Notes: generated from the letters alone by a model not told the origin. Shown: positions 6,975 through 17,008, numbered from the stretch's first letter. The stretch: DNA of 42,455 nucleotides from Defluviitaleaceae bacterium (GCA_009777845.1 WRLD01000026.1:1-42455); one strand, 5' to 3'. Numbers and translations: made by a program.

Positions 6975-9956
6975 ATGTTTAAAAAACTTTCACTTTCGTT
7001 TCCACTTTTACTTACTCCACTCACCCTACTCACCCTACTCACTCTACTAACCCTATCAAGCTGTACCCCCAAGGAAAGCCCCACAGCAAACGAACCCATT
7101 ACATCTCTCACACAGCTAAACCAGAGCGGAGTAAAAATAGGTATTCCCACTGGGACAAAGGCGGACGAAATCGCGCCCGAACGCTTCAGCGAAGCGGAAA
7201 TTGTCCAGTACATCAGCATATACGACGGCTTTATCGCGCTTAAAACAGGCAAGATTGACGGCTTTTGCTTCACGAAAAACATCATGCAGTTTGTCGTGAG
7301 CCAAAATCCCGACCTAGCCCTGCTTGACGAGCCTATCGACAAAAACGATGCGGCAATCGGCGTAAGGCTGGACGACACAGCCCTAATGGCGGACATCAAC
7401 GCCGTAATCCAAAAATTCCACGACGACGGCACACGCGCCGAAATCGAGGCGCGGTGGCTAGGCACAAACACCGAGCCAGTCATGCCGTATATCGAGCCTG
7501 CCGCAAGCCCTACACGTACCATTGTCGCGGGCTTGTCGAACCAAAGCCGCCCCATGGCGTACCTGGACAGCGAGGGCAACCCCGCAGGCTTTGATGCGGA
7601 ATACGCCCTGCGGCTAGGCAAGGAGCTAAACGCCGCGATTGAATTTATGGACATGGAGTGGCCGTCACTTATCCCTGCGTTGCAAACGGGCAAAATCGAC
7701 ATGATTATATCCAACATGAATGTCACCGAGGAACGCAGACAAAGCATGTTGCTTTCTGATTCCTATGTTTCCAGTGACATTGTAATGATGATTCGCAACA
7801 CAACAGCCCCCCAAGCCTCCGAAATAACCGTATTCCGCGCCGAGGATTGGAACGGCAAAAAAATCTCTGCCATAACTGGCACGGTAGTGGACGAAATGAT
7901 TGAAGCGCACCTTGTCGGCGCGGAGCCTGTTTATTTCAACAATATCGCAGATGCTACCGAGGCGTTAAAAAACGGCAGAATAGATGCAATACTTGACGAC
8001 GACGTTCTGCTTCGTCTGTCTATGCCCGACAACCCCGAGCTGCGTATGCTTGAGCCTTACGTTATTGATGCGGAATACGGCGTAGTCGTGGGCAAGGACA
8101 ACCCATCGCTTCTCGCCGAGCTAAATGAGTTTATCGCCGTGATTAAAGCCAACGGCGTATATGACGACATGCTCGACCGCTGGCTGTACAATCCCTCAAC
8201 GGCAGAAATGCCCGACATTCCAGAGGGCAGCGGCGCGCCGCTAAACTTCGGCACAGGCGGCATTGCGGACGGCTTTTCGTTCTTTTATCATGGCGAAATT
8301 ACAGGCTTCGACATCGAGTTTGCCAAACGCTTTGCGGAATTTACGGATAGGAAGCTAGTCGTTTCCATTATGGACTTCAGCGGCCTTATACCGTCTATTT
8401 TGTCTGGCAGAATAGACTTTTCCGCCAATCTATTCACGATTACAGAGGAACGTAAGCAATCCATAAATTTCACCGACCCATACTATATCGGCGGCATGGC
8501 TTTGGTCGTAAAAAGAGCCGAGGGCGAAAGAGCCTTCCGCCCGCAGGACTTTTCTGGCAAATCCTTTGCCATCATCACAGGCTCGATATGGGACACGGTG
8601 CTGGACAATAACATTCCCGATGCGGTACAGGTGCATTTTAATTCCGTACCCGAAACTGTTATGGCACTTCGTCAAGGCAAGGTAGATGCTACCTTTTCGG
8701 GGCTTGCCTTGTCCGAGCGGTTCGCCATTATTTACCCCGACTTACTGCCGCTTTATCCGCCCATTTTGCAAGCGGAGGTAGCCCTTATATTCGACAAGCA
8801 ACAGCCGCAGCTTAGGGACGCGTTCAATGACTTTTTGCAAGAAATCCGCGGCAACGGCGTATACGAGGACATGATGCAACGCTGGATACGGACATTTGAC
8901 CCGCCGCCCATGCCCGAATTTGAAACCACTGGCGACAAGGACACGCTAACCTTTGCCGCCACTGGAAGCAGTGACATTTTTGGGTACATCAAGGACGGAA
9001 AGCCCGTTGGCTTTGAAATTGAGCTGGCGTACCGTTTCGCCGAGCATATGGACATGGAGCTTGACATTCAGCTAATGGATTTTGCAGGAATTATCCCTGC
9101 CGTGCAATCGGGTAAAATCGCCTTTGCGGCTTCGAGCATTGCCGTCACCGAGGAGCGTAAGCTGTCGGTAGATTTTTCCGACACGGTTTACGAGGAGGGG
9201 CTTTTAGTCACCGTTCGCAGGGAAATAGCCCCCGATTCCGTTGGCTTTTGGCAGAGCCTAAAAACTAGCTTTGAGCGTAACCTACTGCACGAAAGCCGCT
9301 GGAAAATGATAGTAGACGGCTTGCGCGTAAGCCTAATTATTACACTGCTTTCATTTGCGTTGGCTACACTGCTTGGCTTTGGAGTATGCGGCCTGCGTAT
9401 GAGCAAAAACGCGATTATGAGGGCAGTCGGCAAGGGCTATATCACCGTTTTACGCGGCACGCCCATTGTTGTATTGCTTATGATTACTTTTTACGTCATT
9501 TTCGCCAAAAGCAGTATAAGCGGCGTGGCGGTGGCGGTAATCGCGTTCGGCTTCAACGGCGCGGCGTTTATCGGCGAAATTATCCGCAGTGCCATACTCA
9601 CGGTAGACAAGGGGCAGGTCGAGGCGGCGCGCAGTATGGGCTTCGGCAAAATCGGCGCGTTCTTTACCGTGACGTTCCCGCAAGCAGTGCGCGTGGCGTT
9701 CCCTGTGTATATGTCGGAATTTATTTCCATGTTTAAAATGACCGCCGTGGTAGGCTATATCGCCGTTGTTGACCTAACAAAGGCAGGCGACATCATACGA
9801 AGCCGTACCTACGACGCGTTTTTTCCGCTTCTATTTGTCGCGCTTGTGTATTTGGCGACAGCCTCCGTTATGATTTGGCTTTTCAATGCCATAAACCACG
9901 CTACAGATAAGCGTTATAAGCGGAATAAGCAGAGGGCAAGGGGGAGTGCGAAATGA
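6975..9956 (+). CDS. Polar amino-acid ABC transporter: substrate-binding domains fused to permease
   Basis: A 993-residue lipoprotein-permease fusion. The N-terminus is a lipoprotein signal with repeated LTL units ending LSSC (lipobox). Next come type 3 solute-binding modules: lobe 2 only (about 40-170), a full SBP (about 180-410), a second full SBP (about 420-645), then lobe 1 only (about 655-755). The C-terminal 220 residues are a HisM/GlnP-type permease with about five membrane helices and an EAA-like loop ([18 protein letters not shown]). VTEERK or ITEERK marks recur in three lobe-1 units. The ATG at 6975 has GGAAGGAG seven bases upstream; the start at 6960 precedes that site and is rejected. 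The stop overlaps the ATPase start (ATGA). The substrate is probably a polar amino acid, not resolved further. Confidence 0.85.
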   Translation: MFKKLSLSFPLLLTPLTLLTLLTLLTLSSCTPKESPTANEPITSLTQLNQSGVKIGIPTGTKADEIAPERFSEAEIVQYISIYDGFIALKTGKIDGFCFTKNIMQFVVSQNPDLALLDEPIDKNDAAIGVRLDDTALMADINAVIQKFHDDGTRAEIEARWLGTNTEPVMPYIEPAASPTRTIVAGLSNQSRPMAYLDSEGNPAGFDAEYALRLGKELNAAIEFMDMEWPSLIPALQTGKIDMIISNMNVTEERRQSMLLSDSYVSSDIVMMIRNTTAPQASEITVFRAEDWNGKKISAITGTVVDEMIEAHLVGAEPVYFNNIADATEALKNGRIDAILDDDVLLRLSMPDNPELRMLEPYVIDAEYGVVVGKDNPSLLAELNEFIAVIKANGVYDDMLDRWLYNPSTAEMPDIPEGSGAPLNFGTGGIADGFSFFYHGEITGFDIEFAKRFAEFTDRKLVVSIMDFSGLIPSILSGRIDFSANLFTITEERKQSINFTDPYYIGGMALVVKRAEGERAFRPQDFSGKSFAIITGSIWDTVLDNNIPDAVQVHFNSVPETVMALRQGKVDATFSGLALSERFAIIYPDLLPLYPPILQAEVALIFDKQQPQLRDAFNDFLQEIRGNGVYEDMMQRWIRTFDPPPMPEFETTGDKDTLTFAATGSSDIFGYIKDGKPVGFEIELAYRFAEHMDMELDIQLMDFAGIIPAVQSGKIAFAASSIAVTEERKLSVDFSDTVYEEGLLVTVRREIAPDSVGFWQSLKTSFERNLLHESRWKMIVDGLRVSLIITLLSFALATLLGFGVCGLRMSKNAIMRAVGKGYITVLRGTPIVVLLMITFYVIFAKSSISGVAVAVIAFGFNGAAFIGEIIRSAILTVDKGQVEAARSMGFGKIGAFFTVTFPQAVRVAFPVYMSEFISMFKMTAVVGYIAVVDLTKAGDIIRSRTYDAFFPLLFVALVYLATASVMIWLFNAINHATDKRYKRNKQRARGSAK

Positions 9957-11014
9957 TTACAGTTACAGACCTAAAAAAGAGCTACGGCAGCCTAGAAATT
10001 CTCAAGGGCGTGACCGCTACTATAAACAAAGGCGAGGTAATTACCATTATTGGGCCGTCTGGGTGCGGAAAAAGCACGTTTTTGCGTTGCCTGAACAGAC
10101 TGGAAAAGCCTACTAGCGGTACAATTGACTTTGAGGGCAAAATCCTCAACGACAGGAAAACCAACATCAACGAGGTACGCAAAAAAATGGGCATGGTGTT
10201 CCAGAATTTTAACCTATTCGCCCACATGAGCGTGCTGGATAATCTATGTGTCGGGCAGACCAAGCTGTTGAAAATACCGCGCGCCGAGGCAGAAAAAACA
10301 GCGCGCGAGCTACTGAAAACAGTGGGGCTTGCCGAAAAGGCAGACTCCTACCCCGACGAGCTTTCGGGCGGACAGAAGCAGAGGGTGGCGATTGCGCGCT
10401 GTCTGTCCATGAAGCCCGACATCATGCTGTTTGACGAGCCGACAAGCGCGCTCGACCCCACTATGGTGGGCGAGGTCACGGCGGTTATACGGCATTTGGC
10501 GCGTGACGGCATGACAATGATGATTGTTACCCATGAAATGGAGTTTGCCAAAAACGTGTCCAGTCGGATATTCTATATGGACGAGGGCGGCATATACGAG
10601 CAGGGAACGCCAGACGAGGTATTCAACGCGCCGAAGCGCGAAAAAACGCGCGCGTTTATCAACCGTACCAAGACATTTAGATACGATATACAATCGGTGG
10701 ATTTTGACTTTATCGAGCTTACAAACAGCCTGCTTAACTTCTGTACCGCCAACGCGCTTTCGCGGGCAAACAGCAACAAGGCGGGCTTGCTTTCCGAGGA
10801 GCTTGCAGTAAATCTGATTGACAAGAATGATTTACGCAGTATCGAGCTTAGCTTCCCCGATAGCCAAGAGGTCTTTGAGCTTACCGTTACGTACGATGGT
10901 AAGGCGCGAGATGTTACGCAGGGCGCGGGAATGGAAGCGGATATTGTTAGGGGGGTCGCTAGTGAGATTGTTTATGGGTATGATGGGGTGAATCGGTTGT
11001 GTATGAAGTGGTAG
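9953..11014 (+). CDS. Amino-acid ABC transporter ATP-binding protein with extra C-terminal domain
   Basis: A 353-residue GlnQ/HisP-type ATPase. Walker A is GPSGCGKST (residues 34-42), the signature is [15 protein letters not shown] (about 136-150), Walker B is [12 protein letters not shown], and the H-loop is IVTHEM. The usual family ends near residue 243. Here about 110 more residues follow, with [11 protein letters not shown], a [11 protein letters not shown] segment and a C-terminal [15 protein letters not shown]. The pattern of an N-box-like EELAVN and a later YDGxxRD recalls HATPase-type (anti-sigma/histidine-kinase) folds, but this is a weak, inferred resemblance. The start overlaps the permease stop by four bases, so the two are translationally coupled. 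Confidence 0.85.
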   Translation: MITVTDLKKSYGSLEILKGVTATINKGEVITIIGPSGCGKSTFLRCLNRLEKPTSGTIDFEGKILNDRKTNINEVRKKMGMVFQNFNLFAHMSVLDNLCVGQTKLLKIPRAEAEKTARELLKTVGLAEKADSYPDELSGGQKQRVAIARCLSMKPDIMLFDEPTSALDPTMVGEVTAVIRHLARDGMTMMIVTHEMEFAKNVSSRIFYMDEGGIYEQGTPDEVFNAPKREKTRAFINRTKTFRYDIQSVDFDFIELTNSLLNFCTANALSRANSNKAGLLSEELAVNLIDKNDLRSIELSFPDSQEVFELTVTYDGKARDVTQGAGMEADIVRGVASEIVYGYDGVNRLCMKW

Positions 11015-11099
11015 GGAGTGGAATATAGATTTTATCCGTGTGAATCCGTGTTCCATAAATATATTCAATATCGACATATTAAAGGGAATTGCAGGGTCT

Positions 11100-11257
11100 T
11101 GTAGGGGACGGATTTATCCGTCCCGACCTTTGCACGTTGATTGATTTGGGACGGTTACGTCCTGCCGATTTGGTACGTGGTAATTTTGGGGCGAGGGTGG
11201 TACGTGGATAGGGCGGACAGCGTGCGTACCTCGGGACGGATAAATCCGTCCCCTACA
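11100..11257. repeat. R1 inverted-terminal repeat element
   Basis: Starts TGTAGGGGACGG and ends CCGTCCCCTACA, with palindromic tips and an inner segment unlike the 6449 copy except for the TGCACGTT and ACGT-rich motifs. It lies between the transporter operon and the S66 gene and creates a false N-terminal extension of the latter. The 11015-11099 stretch before it is R3-like. Confidence 0.75.
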
Positions 11258-11311
11258 AGTAGCCGTGCCTTTACGCAAAAACAAAAAAATAGAAAAATGA
11301 GGGGTTTAGTA

Positions 11312-12883
11312 ATGAAAACAAAAAGAGTGTTTTTAATTTTTATGATGTTGTGTATTGTTTTTTCGGCAAGTGTTTTAGCGGAAGAAGTAGACATTTTAAC
11401 AGAAGAACCAAGCATTGAAGAAGTGTCCGTTTTAGAAGAACCAACCATTGAAGAACCAACTCTTTCACAAGAACCAACCATTGAAGAACCAACCACCGAA
11501 ACCAACAAACCACAGCCCCTAAGCCTTGTCATACCCGAAGCCCTCAAGCTCGGCGACAAGGTAGCCATTGTCGCGCCTGCCAACAGCGCGGTAATGGAGC
11601 GGTTACTGCTTGCCGAGGAATTTTTGACGGAAAAGGGCTTCGAGGTCGTGATTGCCGAAAATATAGACGTGCATACGCCGTTTGGCGTAGCGGACGGCAA
11701 CGAATTTGTACGCGCAGACGCGTTCAATAAGCTGGCGCGCGACCCCGAAATAAAGGCGATTATCTGCCTTCGCGGCGGCTACGGCTCTATGCACCTATTG
11801 CCGTATCTCGACTACGAAGCGTTACGGCAGAACAGGCCTATTTTCGTAGGCTATAGCGACATCACCGCCATGCAGGTTGCCATTCTGCAAAACGCAGGGC
11901 TTGTTACGTTCCACGGCCCCATGCTTTCGTCCAATCTCGGGCAGGAGGAAGCCTTCGACCTGCTGTTTGATATGCTAATGAATCCGCAAGCCGCCTTTGC
12001 GTTGACGAATATAGACGGCACGGAGTTTTCCGTAATAAACGAGGGAACGGCGCACGGAGCGATTGTGGGCGGTAACATGACCTTGATTAGCTCGCTCATG
12101 GGTACGCCCTACGAAATGGACTTGAAAGACAAGGTTTTGTTTATCGAGGAATTAGACGAAGCCCCATATCGGCTTCATAGATATATTTGGCAGTTGAAGC
12201 TCGCGGGTATGCTGGACGAGGTGGCGGCGATTGTAATCGGCGACATTTTGCCCGATAGGGAATACGCCGACCCCGAAATCTCGCTAAAGGTTATTTTTGA
12301 GGCGTTAAAGGACGTAACCGCCCCAATTATCTACAATGTTCGCGCAGGACACGACACAAACCCGTTCACCATACCCATAGGGGCTACGGTACGGATTAAG
12401 GGCAGCGAAATAACCGTTATACACAACGTGGTGGAAGAAGTAGGCGGTGTCGGCGACAGCAATATTACACGCGCCGAGCTTGTCGCGCTTCTTATGGATT
12501 TAGTGGATGCGGAAATCGCCGAGCCAACGGAAGCCTTTGACGATGTACCCGAAAGCTCGCCGTATTACGCCGCGGTCAATAACGCCAAAGCCCTTGGCAT
12601 AGTGTCTGGCGGAGGAAATAACACGTTCCGCCCAGACGAGAATGTAAGCGTGCAGGATATGCTTATGATGATTTATAGCACGTTGGGTAAAATCGGCAGA
12701 CTACCAGCGGCGCAGAACGACCATTTGGTAAGGTTTGACGACTGGGACGAGGTGGCAAGGTACGCACAAGAGCCAATACAGACGCTTGCTAAAATGTGTA
12801 GGCTGGGTAGTACGCTAAACCCAACGAAACAAGTTACACGCACCGAAGCGGATATATTCTTGTATATGTTTTTTGTGGATTAA
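11312..12883 (+). CDS. Secreted S66 LD-carboxypeptidase-like protein with SLH region
   Basis: A 523-residue exported protein. Residues 1-23 are a signal peptide (RVFLIFMMLCIVFSASVLA). Residues 30-65 are a proline/glutamate repeat linker (EEPTIEEPT units). Residues 75-365 are an S66 peptidase: Ser182 in VGYSDITA, Glu279/280 in LFIEELDEAPYRLHR and His347 in RAGHDTNP form the expected Ser-Glu-His triad. Residues about 375-523 are SLH-like (ITRAELVALL, FDDVP, GGNNTFRPDENVSVQDMLMM). The family trims L,D-bonds of murein tetrapeptides; MccF, which gives immunity to microcin C, is also S66. Start: GAGGGG precedes the ATG at 11312; upstream in-frame sequence is R1 repeat. Confidence 0.85.
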   Translation: MKTKRVFLIFMMLCIVFSASVLAEEVDILTEEPSIEEVSVLEEPTIEEPTLSQEPTIEEPTTETNKPQPLSLVIPEALKLGDKVAIVAPANSAVMERLLLAEEFLTEKGFEVVIAENIDVHTPFGVADGNEFVRADAFNKLARDPEIKAIICLRGGYGSMHLLPYLDYEALRQNRPIFVGYSDITAMQVAILQNAGLVTFHGPMLSSNLGQEEAFDLLFDMLMNPQAAFALTNIDGTEFSVINEGTAHGAIVGGNMTLISSLMGTPYEMDLKDKVLFIEELDEAPYRLHRYIWQLKLAGMLDEVAAIVIGDILPDREYADPEISLKVIFEALKDVTAPIIYNVRAGHDTNPFTIPIGATVRIKGSEITVIHNVVEEVGGVGDSNITRAELVALLMDLVDAEIAEPTEAFDDVPESSPYYAAVNNAKALGIVSGGGNNTFRPDENVSVQDMLMMIYSTLGKIGRLPAAQNDHLVRFDDWDEVARYAQEPIQTLAKMCRLGSTLNPTKQVTRTEADIFLYMFFVD

Positions 12884-13441
12884 AGGTAAATTAAAAGAGT
12901 AATGGAACGCGGATTTTCGCGGATTTAACGGATTTTCGCGGATTTTTTCGGACGTGTTTTTAAATCCGCGTTCCATTGCTTTTTCTTTAAAATCCACATT
13001 TTATCGTCTGCTGTGCCTCGCTCCCTCTGTGCCTCTGTGTGAAAAAATCTTTTTGATAAATAATGAACGTAGGTAAAATGTATAGCACCATTCTTTAGTT
13101 AAAAGATTTTTTCACACAGAGGCACAGAGGCACAGAGGGAGCGTGGCACAGCAGGCAATACAACGCGGATTTAAATATTGCGTTTGTTGTGGGGGATTTG
13201 CAGGTTTTTTGTAGGGGGCGGACTTGTCCGCCCCCGACCCTTGCACGTTCGTCAATTCGGGATGGACAACGTCATATCAATTTAATGCGAGGCAACCTCG
13301 GGGCGGATAAATCCGCCCCCTACGAAAACCGTTATCGTGTATTTTCCCACGAACGAATCCGCAAAATCCGCGTAAATACGTCAAATCTCTGTTCCACCAC
13401 CTTTAATTTACATGGATAAAAATGGCAAAAAGGGTGTAATC
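12884..13441. repeat. Repeat-filled intergenic region (R3, R2, R1, R3)
   Basis: No gene. In order: an R3 tract with mirror-symmetric GGAACGCGGATTTTCGCGG and AATCCGCGTTCCA ends (about 12902-12977), an R2 inverted repeat (13007-13154), an R1 element (13210-13323), and a second R3 tract ending CCTTTAATTTACATGGATAA just before the GltD-like gene. The last motif recurs at about 15306-15326, so the ATG within it at 13412 is part of the repeat. Confidence 0.75.
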
Positions 13442-14656
13442 ATGGACTTATACGAAGAAGCAAAACGCTGTTTAAAGTGCCGCAGGCCGCCGTGCAGCGA
13501 GCATTGTCCGCTAAAAACCGAAATACCCGACATGATACGGCTGTTTGAGGCTGGCGAAATAAAAAAGGCGGGCGAGCTATTGTTTGCGAACAATCCGCTT
13601 TCGGCAATCACCGCCGTTGTCTGTCCGCATGACAACAACTGCAAGGGGCATTGCGTACTGAAAAACAAAGGCGCGGCGGTATCATTCTGCGAAATAGAAC
13701 GATACGCATCGGACTTTTTCCTAGACACCTACGAACCCGAAAAACCGCCGCTTAACGGGCATAAGGTGGCGGTAATCGGCGCAGGGCCGAGCGGAATAAC
13801 CATGTCCGTACTGCTTGCCATGAAGGGCTACAAAATCACGCTCATAGAAGCGCGCGACAAAATCGGCGGCGTGTTGCAGTACGGCATACCCAATTTTCGA
13901 CTGCCTAAGGACATTTTAGACAAATACCGCGCCATACTCGACCGCTTGGGCGTGCTGTTTAAGCCCAACACCTTTGTCGGCTCGAATATCACGGTTGACG
14001 ACATGTTTACGGACGGCTACAGCGCGGTTTTTATCGCGGTGGGTACGTCACGCCCAAATCGCTTTGGGCTGTTGGGCGAAACGCTCGGCAACGTGCATTA
14101 TGCCGTGGATTTTCTCAAAAGCCCTAGCTCGTACACCCTAGGCAAAAAAACCGTAGTAATCGGCGCAGGCAATGTAGCCATGGACGCGGCAAGAATGGCG
14201 GTACGCAAGCTAAAGGGCGGCGAGGTAACAGTCATCAACAATCTGCGTGACGAGGACATGTCCGCCAACCGCCACGAATCCAACATGGCGAAAATAGACG
14301 GCGTGCGCTTTGTCCACCAAAAACAGCCCGTACGCATTTGTGAGGACGGCGTAGTCTGCTGTGAGATTGTTTATGAGAATGGGCAGTACGCCGAGGATTT
14401 TACCGCAACGGAAAAAATCATGGCGGACACGGTAATTCTCGCCATAGGGCAAGGCCCGCAGGCGGCTGTGTTAATCGGAACAAATGTAGCCAAAACCGAG
14501 CGCGGCCTCTTTGAAACAGACGAAAACGGAAACACAAGCCACAAGGGCGTGTTCGCCGCAGGCGACGTAGTGCTAGGCCCGAAAACAGTGGTAGAAGCCG
14601 TCGCGTTCACCAAAAGGGTCGCGGAGAGTATTGATGGGTATTGTAAGGGGCTGTAA
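13442..14656 (+). CDS. GltD-like NAD(P)H-dependent flavoprotein oxidoreductase
   Basis: A 404-residue protein of the glutamate synthase small-subunit family. Two N-terminal Cys groups (CLKCRRPPCSEHCP and CPHDNNCKGHC) are the [4Fe-4S] ligands of the Fer4_20 domain. GAGPSGI begins the FAD-binding fold, GAGNVAMDAAR the NAD(P)H fold, and VFAAGDVVLGPKTVVEA closes the FAD site. It is shorter than canonical GltD (about 470), as in many stand-alone clostridial homologues that feed electrons to varied partners. No GltB large subunit is in the window. The ATG at 13442 is preferred because the upstream ATG at 13412 lies in a copied repeat; the ribosome site (AAGGGTG) is weak for either. Confidence 0.82.
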   Translation: MDLYEEAKRCLKCRRPPCSEHCPLKTEIPDMIRLFEAGEIKKAGELLFANNPLSAITAVVCPHDNNCKGHCVLKNKGAAVSFCEIERYASDFFLDTYEPEKPPLNGHKVAVIGAGPSGITMSVLLAMKGYKITLIEARDKIGGVLQYGIPNFRLPKDILDKYRAILDRLGVLFKPNTFVGSNITVDDMFTDGYSAVFIAVGTSRPNRFGLLGETLGNVHYAVDFLKSPSSYTLGKKTVVIGAGNVAMDAARMAVRKLKGGEVTVINNLRDEDMSANRHESNMAKIDGVRFVHQKQPVRICEDGVVCCEIVYENGQYAEDFTATEKIMADTVILAIGQGPQAAVLIGTNVAKTERGLFETDENGNTSHKGVFAAGDVVLGPKTVVEAVAFTKRVAESIDGYCKGL

Positions 14657-15501
14657 ATTTCAAGGGGTATGTGCATTAAATGTGCATACCTCTTTATACT
14701 TAGCTTTGTATATCGTTTGCTAGAATAGGAATCGTGCTTACATTGAAAAAGCAATGGAACGCGGATTTTCGCGGATTTAACGGATTTTCGCGGATTTTTT
14801 CGGACGTTAATTAAAAATCAACGTCCGTCCGTATTTCTGCTGTGCCTCGTTCCCTCTGCTTTGTGCCTTTGTGCGAACTACTGTGTGAAAAATTCTTTTA
14901 AACTAAAGAACGAGGCTTTACGCTTTACCTACGTTCATTACTTATCAAAAAGATTTTTTCACACAGTAGTTCGCACAGAGGCACAAAGCAGAGGGAACGT
15001 GGCATAGCAGGCAATAGAACGCGGATTTAAATATTGCGTTTGTTGTGTGGGATTTGCAGGTTTTTTGTAGGGGACGGATTTATCCGTCCCGAGGTGCGTA
15101 CGTTCTATAATTCGGGGCAGGTAACGTCCATTAAGCAGGCAGTAAGGTGTTAGTGGTTTTCTTAGACAACACCGCACGCCGACCAACGCAGAGCGAGGCA
15201 ACCTCGGGGCGGATAAATCCGCCCCCTACAAAAACCGTTATCGTGTATTTTCGCACGAACGAATCCGCAAAATCCGTGTAAATCCGTCAAATCTCTGTTC
15301 CACTACCTTTAATTTACATGGATAAAATTTCCATTCCATTGCCGTTAATTTACACGGAAAGAATCCGCGAAAATCCGCCAAATCCGCGGAAATCCGCGTT
15401 CCATGCCTTTAAAAATCCGCGTTCCATGCCTTTAAAAATCCGCGTTCCATAATCTTTTAAATTCTCATATAATCTTCTCCCCAAAAGAAAGGAATCACAC
15501 C
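14657..15501. repeat. Repeat-filled intergenic region (R3, R2, R1, R3)
   Basis: No gene in 845 bases. R3 at about 14755-14815; R2 inverted repeat at about 14836-15010; R1 element at about 15066-15230 with inner GGCGTGCGGTGTTGTC-type complementarity; then R3 tracts to 15453, including three tandem units of about 25 bases ending GTTCCATGCCTTTAAA (about 15397-15450). The last unit provides the -35-like hexamer of the promoter at 15445. Confidence 0.75.
15445..15473 (+). promoter_or_regulatory. Candidate promoter of the peptide export locus
   Basis: A perfect TATAAT (15468-15473) lies 17 bases after TTCCAT (15445-15450), about 30 bases before the HlyD-like start. The -35 is poor and lies in the tail of an R3 repeat, which suggests the repeat may have supplied part of the promoter. 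Confidence 0.45.
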
Positions 15502-16080
15502 ATGGACAACAAGCTATTCAGAAAAACTGCGTTAGACAAAATATCCTCGCCAGAACAGCTCACCGAAACAATGAAAGTGGCAGGCTCGGGGGTATGGTTC
15601 ATTTTGGCGGCGTTGGCTGTTACCTTCGCGGCGTTTTTTGCGTGGGGCGTACTTGGCTCTATTCCCGAAACGGTAGACATAGGCGGCACGGCTCTCGCCC
15701 TGCAAAACAAGCCGCTTGCGGTATACTGCTTTCTTCCCATAGACGAAACAAAGCCGCTGGCGGAGGGCATGAGCGTACGCGTTTCGCCCGACTACGCCGC
15801 GCGCGAGCAGTACGGCTACATCTACGGCACGGTACAAAGCATAGGCGGCTCGCCAGTCACCGCCGACCAGCTCCGCGCCGACCTCGGCGAAGCCACCGCA
15901 CTTGTTTCCCTGCCGGCAGGGAATGTAATCGAGGTCGTCGTCAACCTAGAAACACTGGAAAACGGCAAGCCGCGGTGGTCTACAGCTAGGGGCGCGGACA
16001 TAGACGTAACTGTCGGCTCCGCCTGTACTCTGACGGTTATTACCGCGGAACGTAAGCCGTATGAGTTGATGTTTAGATGA
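15502..16080 (+). CDS. NHLM-type (NHLP) peptide export membrane fusion protein, short HlyD-like
   Basis: A 192-residue protein matching the start of NHLM/NHLP bacteriocin-system HlyD-like proteins: FRKTALDKISSPEQLTETMKV, then one membrane helix (about 28-52, WFILAALAVTFAAFFAWGVL), then GSIPETVDIGGTAL. The remainder is a single compact beta domain (MSVRVSPDYAAREQYGYIYG, then VNLETLENGKPRWS). The long periplasmic-type coiled coil of classical HlyD is absent. It would link the ABC exporters to the cell surface. AAAGGA precedes the ATG. It stands just upstream of ten precursor peptides and, further on, both ABC transporters. Confidence 0.8.
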   Translation: MDNKLFRKTALDKISSPEQLTETMKVAGSGVWFILAALAVTFAAFFAWGVLGSIPETVDIGGTALALQNKPLAVYCFLPIDETKPLAEGMSVRVSPDYAAREQYGYIYGTVQSIGGSPVTADQLRADLGEATALVSLPAGNVIEVVVNLETLENGKPRWSTARGADIDVTVGSACTLTVITAERKPYELMFR

Positions 16081-16420
16081 GAAAGCCATGGCAATTTAAG
16101 GGATTCAAGGACTACGGATTTAACGGATTTTCACGGATTACGCGGATTGGCTCGTTGTAAAATTCACGAAAATCTACGAAAATTCGATACGTACGACAAA
16201 ATCCGCGTACATCTGCGTAAATCCGCTAAATCCGCGTTTAATCGCCTTTTGAAATCGTTGTAGGGGGCGGATTTATCCGCCCCGAGGTTACCACGTTACA
16301 CGCCTTACCCACGTACCGCCCACGCCCCAAAATTACCACGCACCAAATTTACAGGACGTTACCCACCAAAAATTGACAACCGTGCATACCTCGGGACGGA
16401 TAAATCCGTCCCCTACAAAA
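16081..16420. repeat. R3 tract and R1 element
   Basis: No gene. R3-type AATCCGCG/GGATT repeats fill 16100-16245, followed by an R1 element (16259-16417) with GGGGGCGGATTTATCC at the left and its GGACGGATAAATCC counterpart at the right. The 36-bp tandem array begins four bases after the R1 end. Confidence 0.7.
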
Positions 16421-16636
16421 CCCTGCACGATTTGATTTTAGGCATAATATGGTAATCCCTGCACGATTTGATTTCAGACATAATATGGTAATCCTTACAC
16501 GATTTGATTTCAGACATAATATGGTAAACCTTGCACGATTCGATTTTAGGCATAATATGGTAATCCCTGCACGATTCGATTTTAGGCATAATATGGTAAT
16601 CCTTACACGGTTTGATTTCAGACAAAACCCGACAAG
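16421..16636 (+). repeat. 36-bp tandem repeat array upstream of the family B peptides
   Basis: Five near-identical 36-base units (16421, 16457, 16493, 16529, 16565) and a sixth that diverges after its first 25 bases (16601-16636). Each unit reads CC[CT]T[GA]CACGAT[TC][TC]GATTT, then [TC]AG[GA]CATAATATGGTAA. There are no spacers, so it is not a CRISPR. Each unit holds a TAATAT about 16 bases after TTGCAC, TTACAC or CTGCAC, so it could be an array of weak promoters or a regulator-binding array. It ends 53 bases before the first family B gene. Because the period is a multiple of three, ORFs run through it on both strands; these are artefacts. Confidence 0.85.
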
Positions 16637-16689
16637 ACCCTTACCATATTGATATTGAACAAGAATCCACAGAAAGCCATGGTGACAGC

Positions 16690-16989
16690 ATGAACAACCA
16701 ACCAACCCCCCAACCCCTAACCGAAGAACAACTAGAAAATGTTTCGGGCGGCTGTGAGCCGCCGCCACCTGCTGAAGAATTTCAGCAAAAGCTACAAGAA
16801 TCGCTTGCTTTTATAGAAGGCAATGGGACGGAGCTGGCAACGCCGAACTATGGCTCTGTCACGCAGAGCCTACAAATTGCAAGCACGCAAGACGATATTA
16901 CCCCTGCCACCGTTAATTTTACATTTGCGAGCGGACATGAGCAGACACAATACAAAAAAGGCTGTAACACGGAACATTTATTTTTATAA
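16690..16989 (+). CDS. Double-glycine precursor peptide (B1), divergent core
   Basis: A 99-residue precursor opening the family B array. The leader MNNQPTPQPLTEEQLENVSGG follows the double-glycine pattern (L -12, L -7, V -4, GG). The core (CEPPPPAEEF...) differs from the rest: it has only two Cys, no CxxCxC block and no WH. It may be a different kind of cargo, a degenerate family member, or a helper peptide. Start: the ATG at 16690 gives the normal leader; the in-frame start at 16612 lies in the 36-bp repeat. The upstream AAAGCC is weaker than the AGAAAGG seen before its neighbours. Confidence 0.6.
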   Translation: MNNQPTPQPLTEEQLENVSGGCEPPPPAEEFQQKLQESLAFIEGNGTELATPNYGSVTQSLQIASTQDDITPATVNFTFASGHEQTQYKKGCNTEHLFL

Positions 16990-17008
16990 AGATAGAAAGG
17001 GTGAAGGC

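Noticed and set aside
6947..7747. 266-residue antisense ORF and other long antisense ORFs under the transporter
   Set aside because: Shadows of the plus-strand gene; low-complexity, no ribosome site, no family resemblance.
16421..16636. CRISPR-like array with 36-base repeats
   Set aside because: The units are directly joined with no spacers, and no cas genes are present.
16349..16768. ORFs with repeating FDFRHNMV or MPKIESC-type translation
   Set aside because: They arise from the 36-bp period, which is a multiple of three, on both strands.
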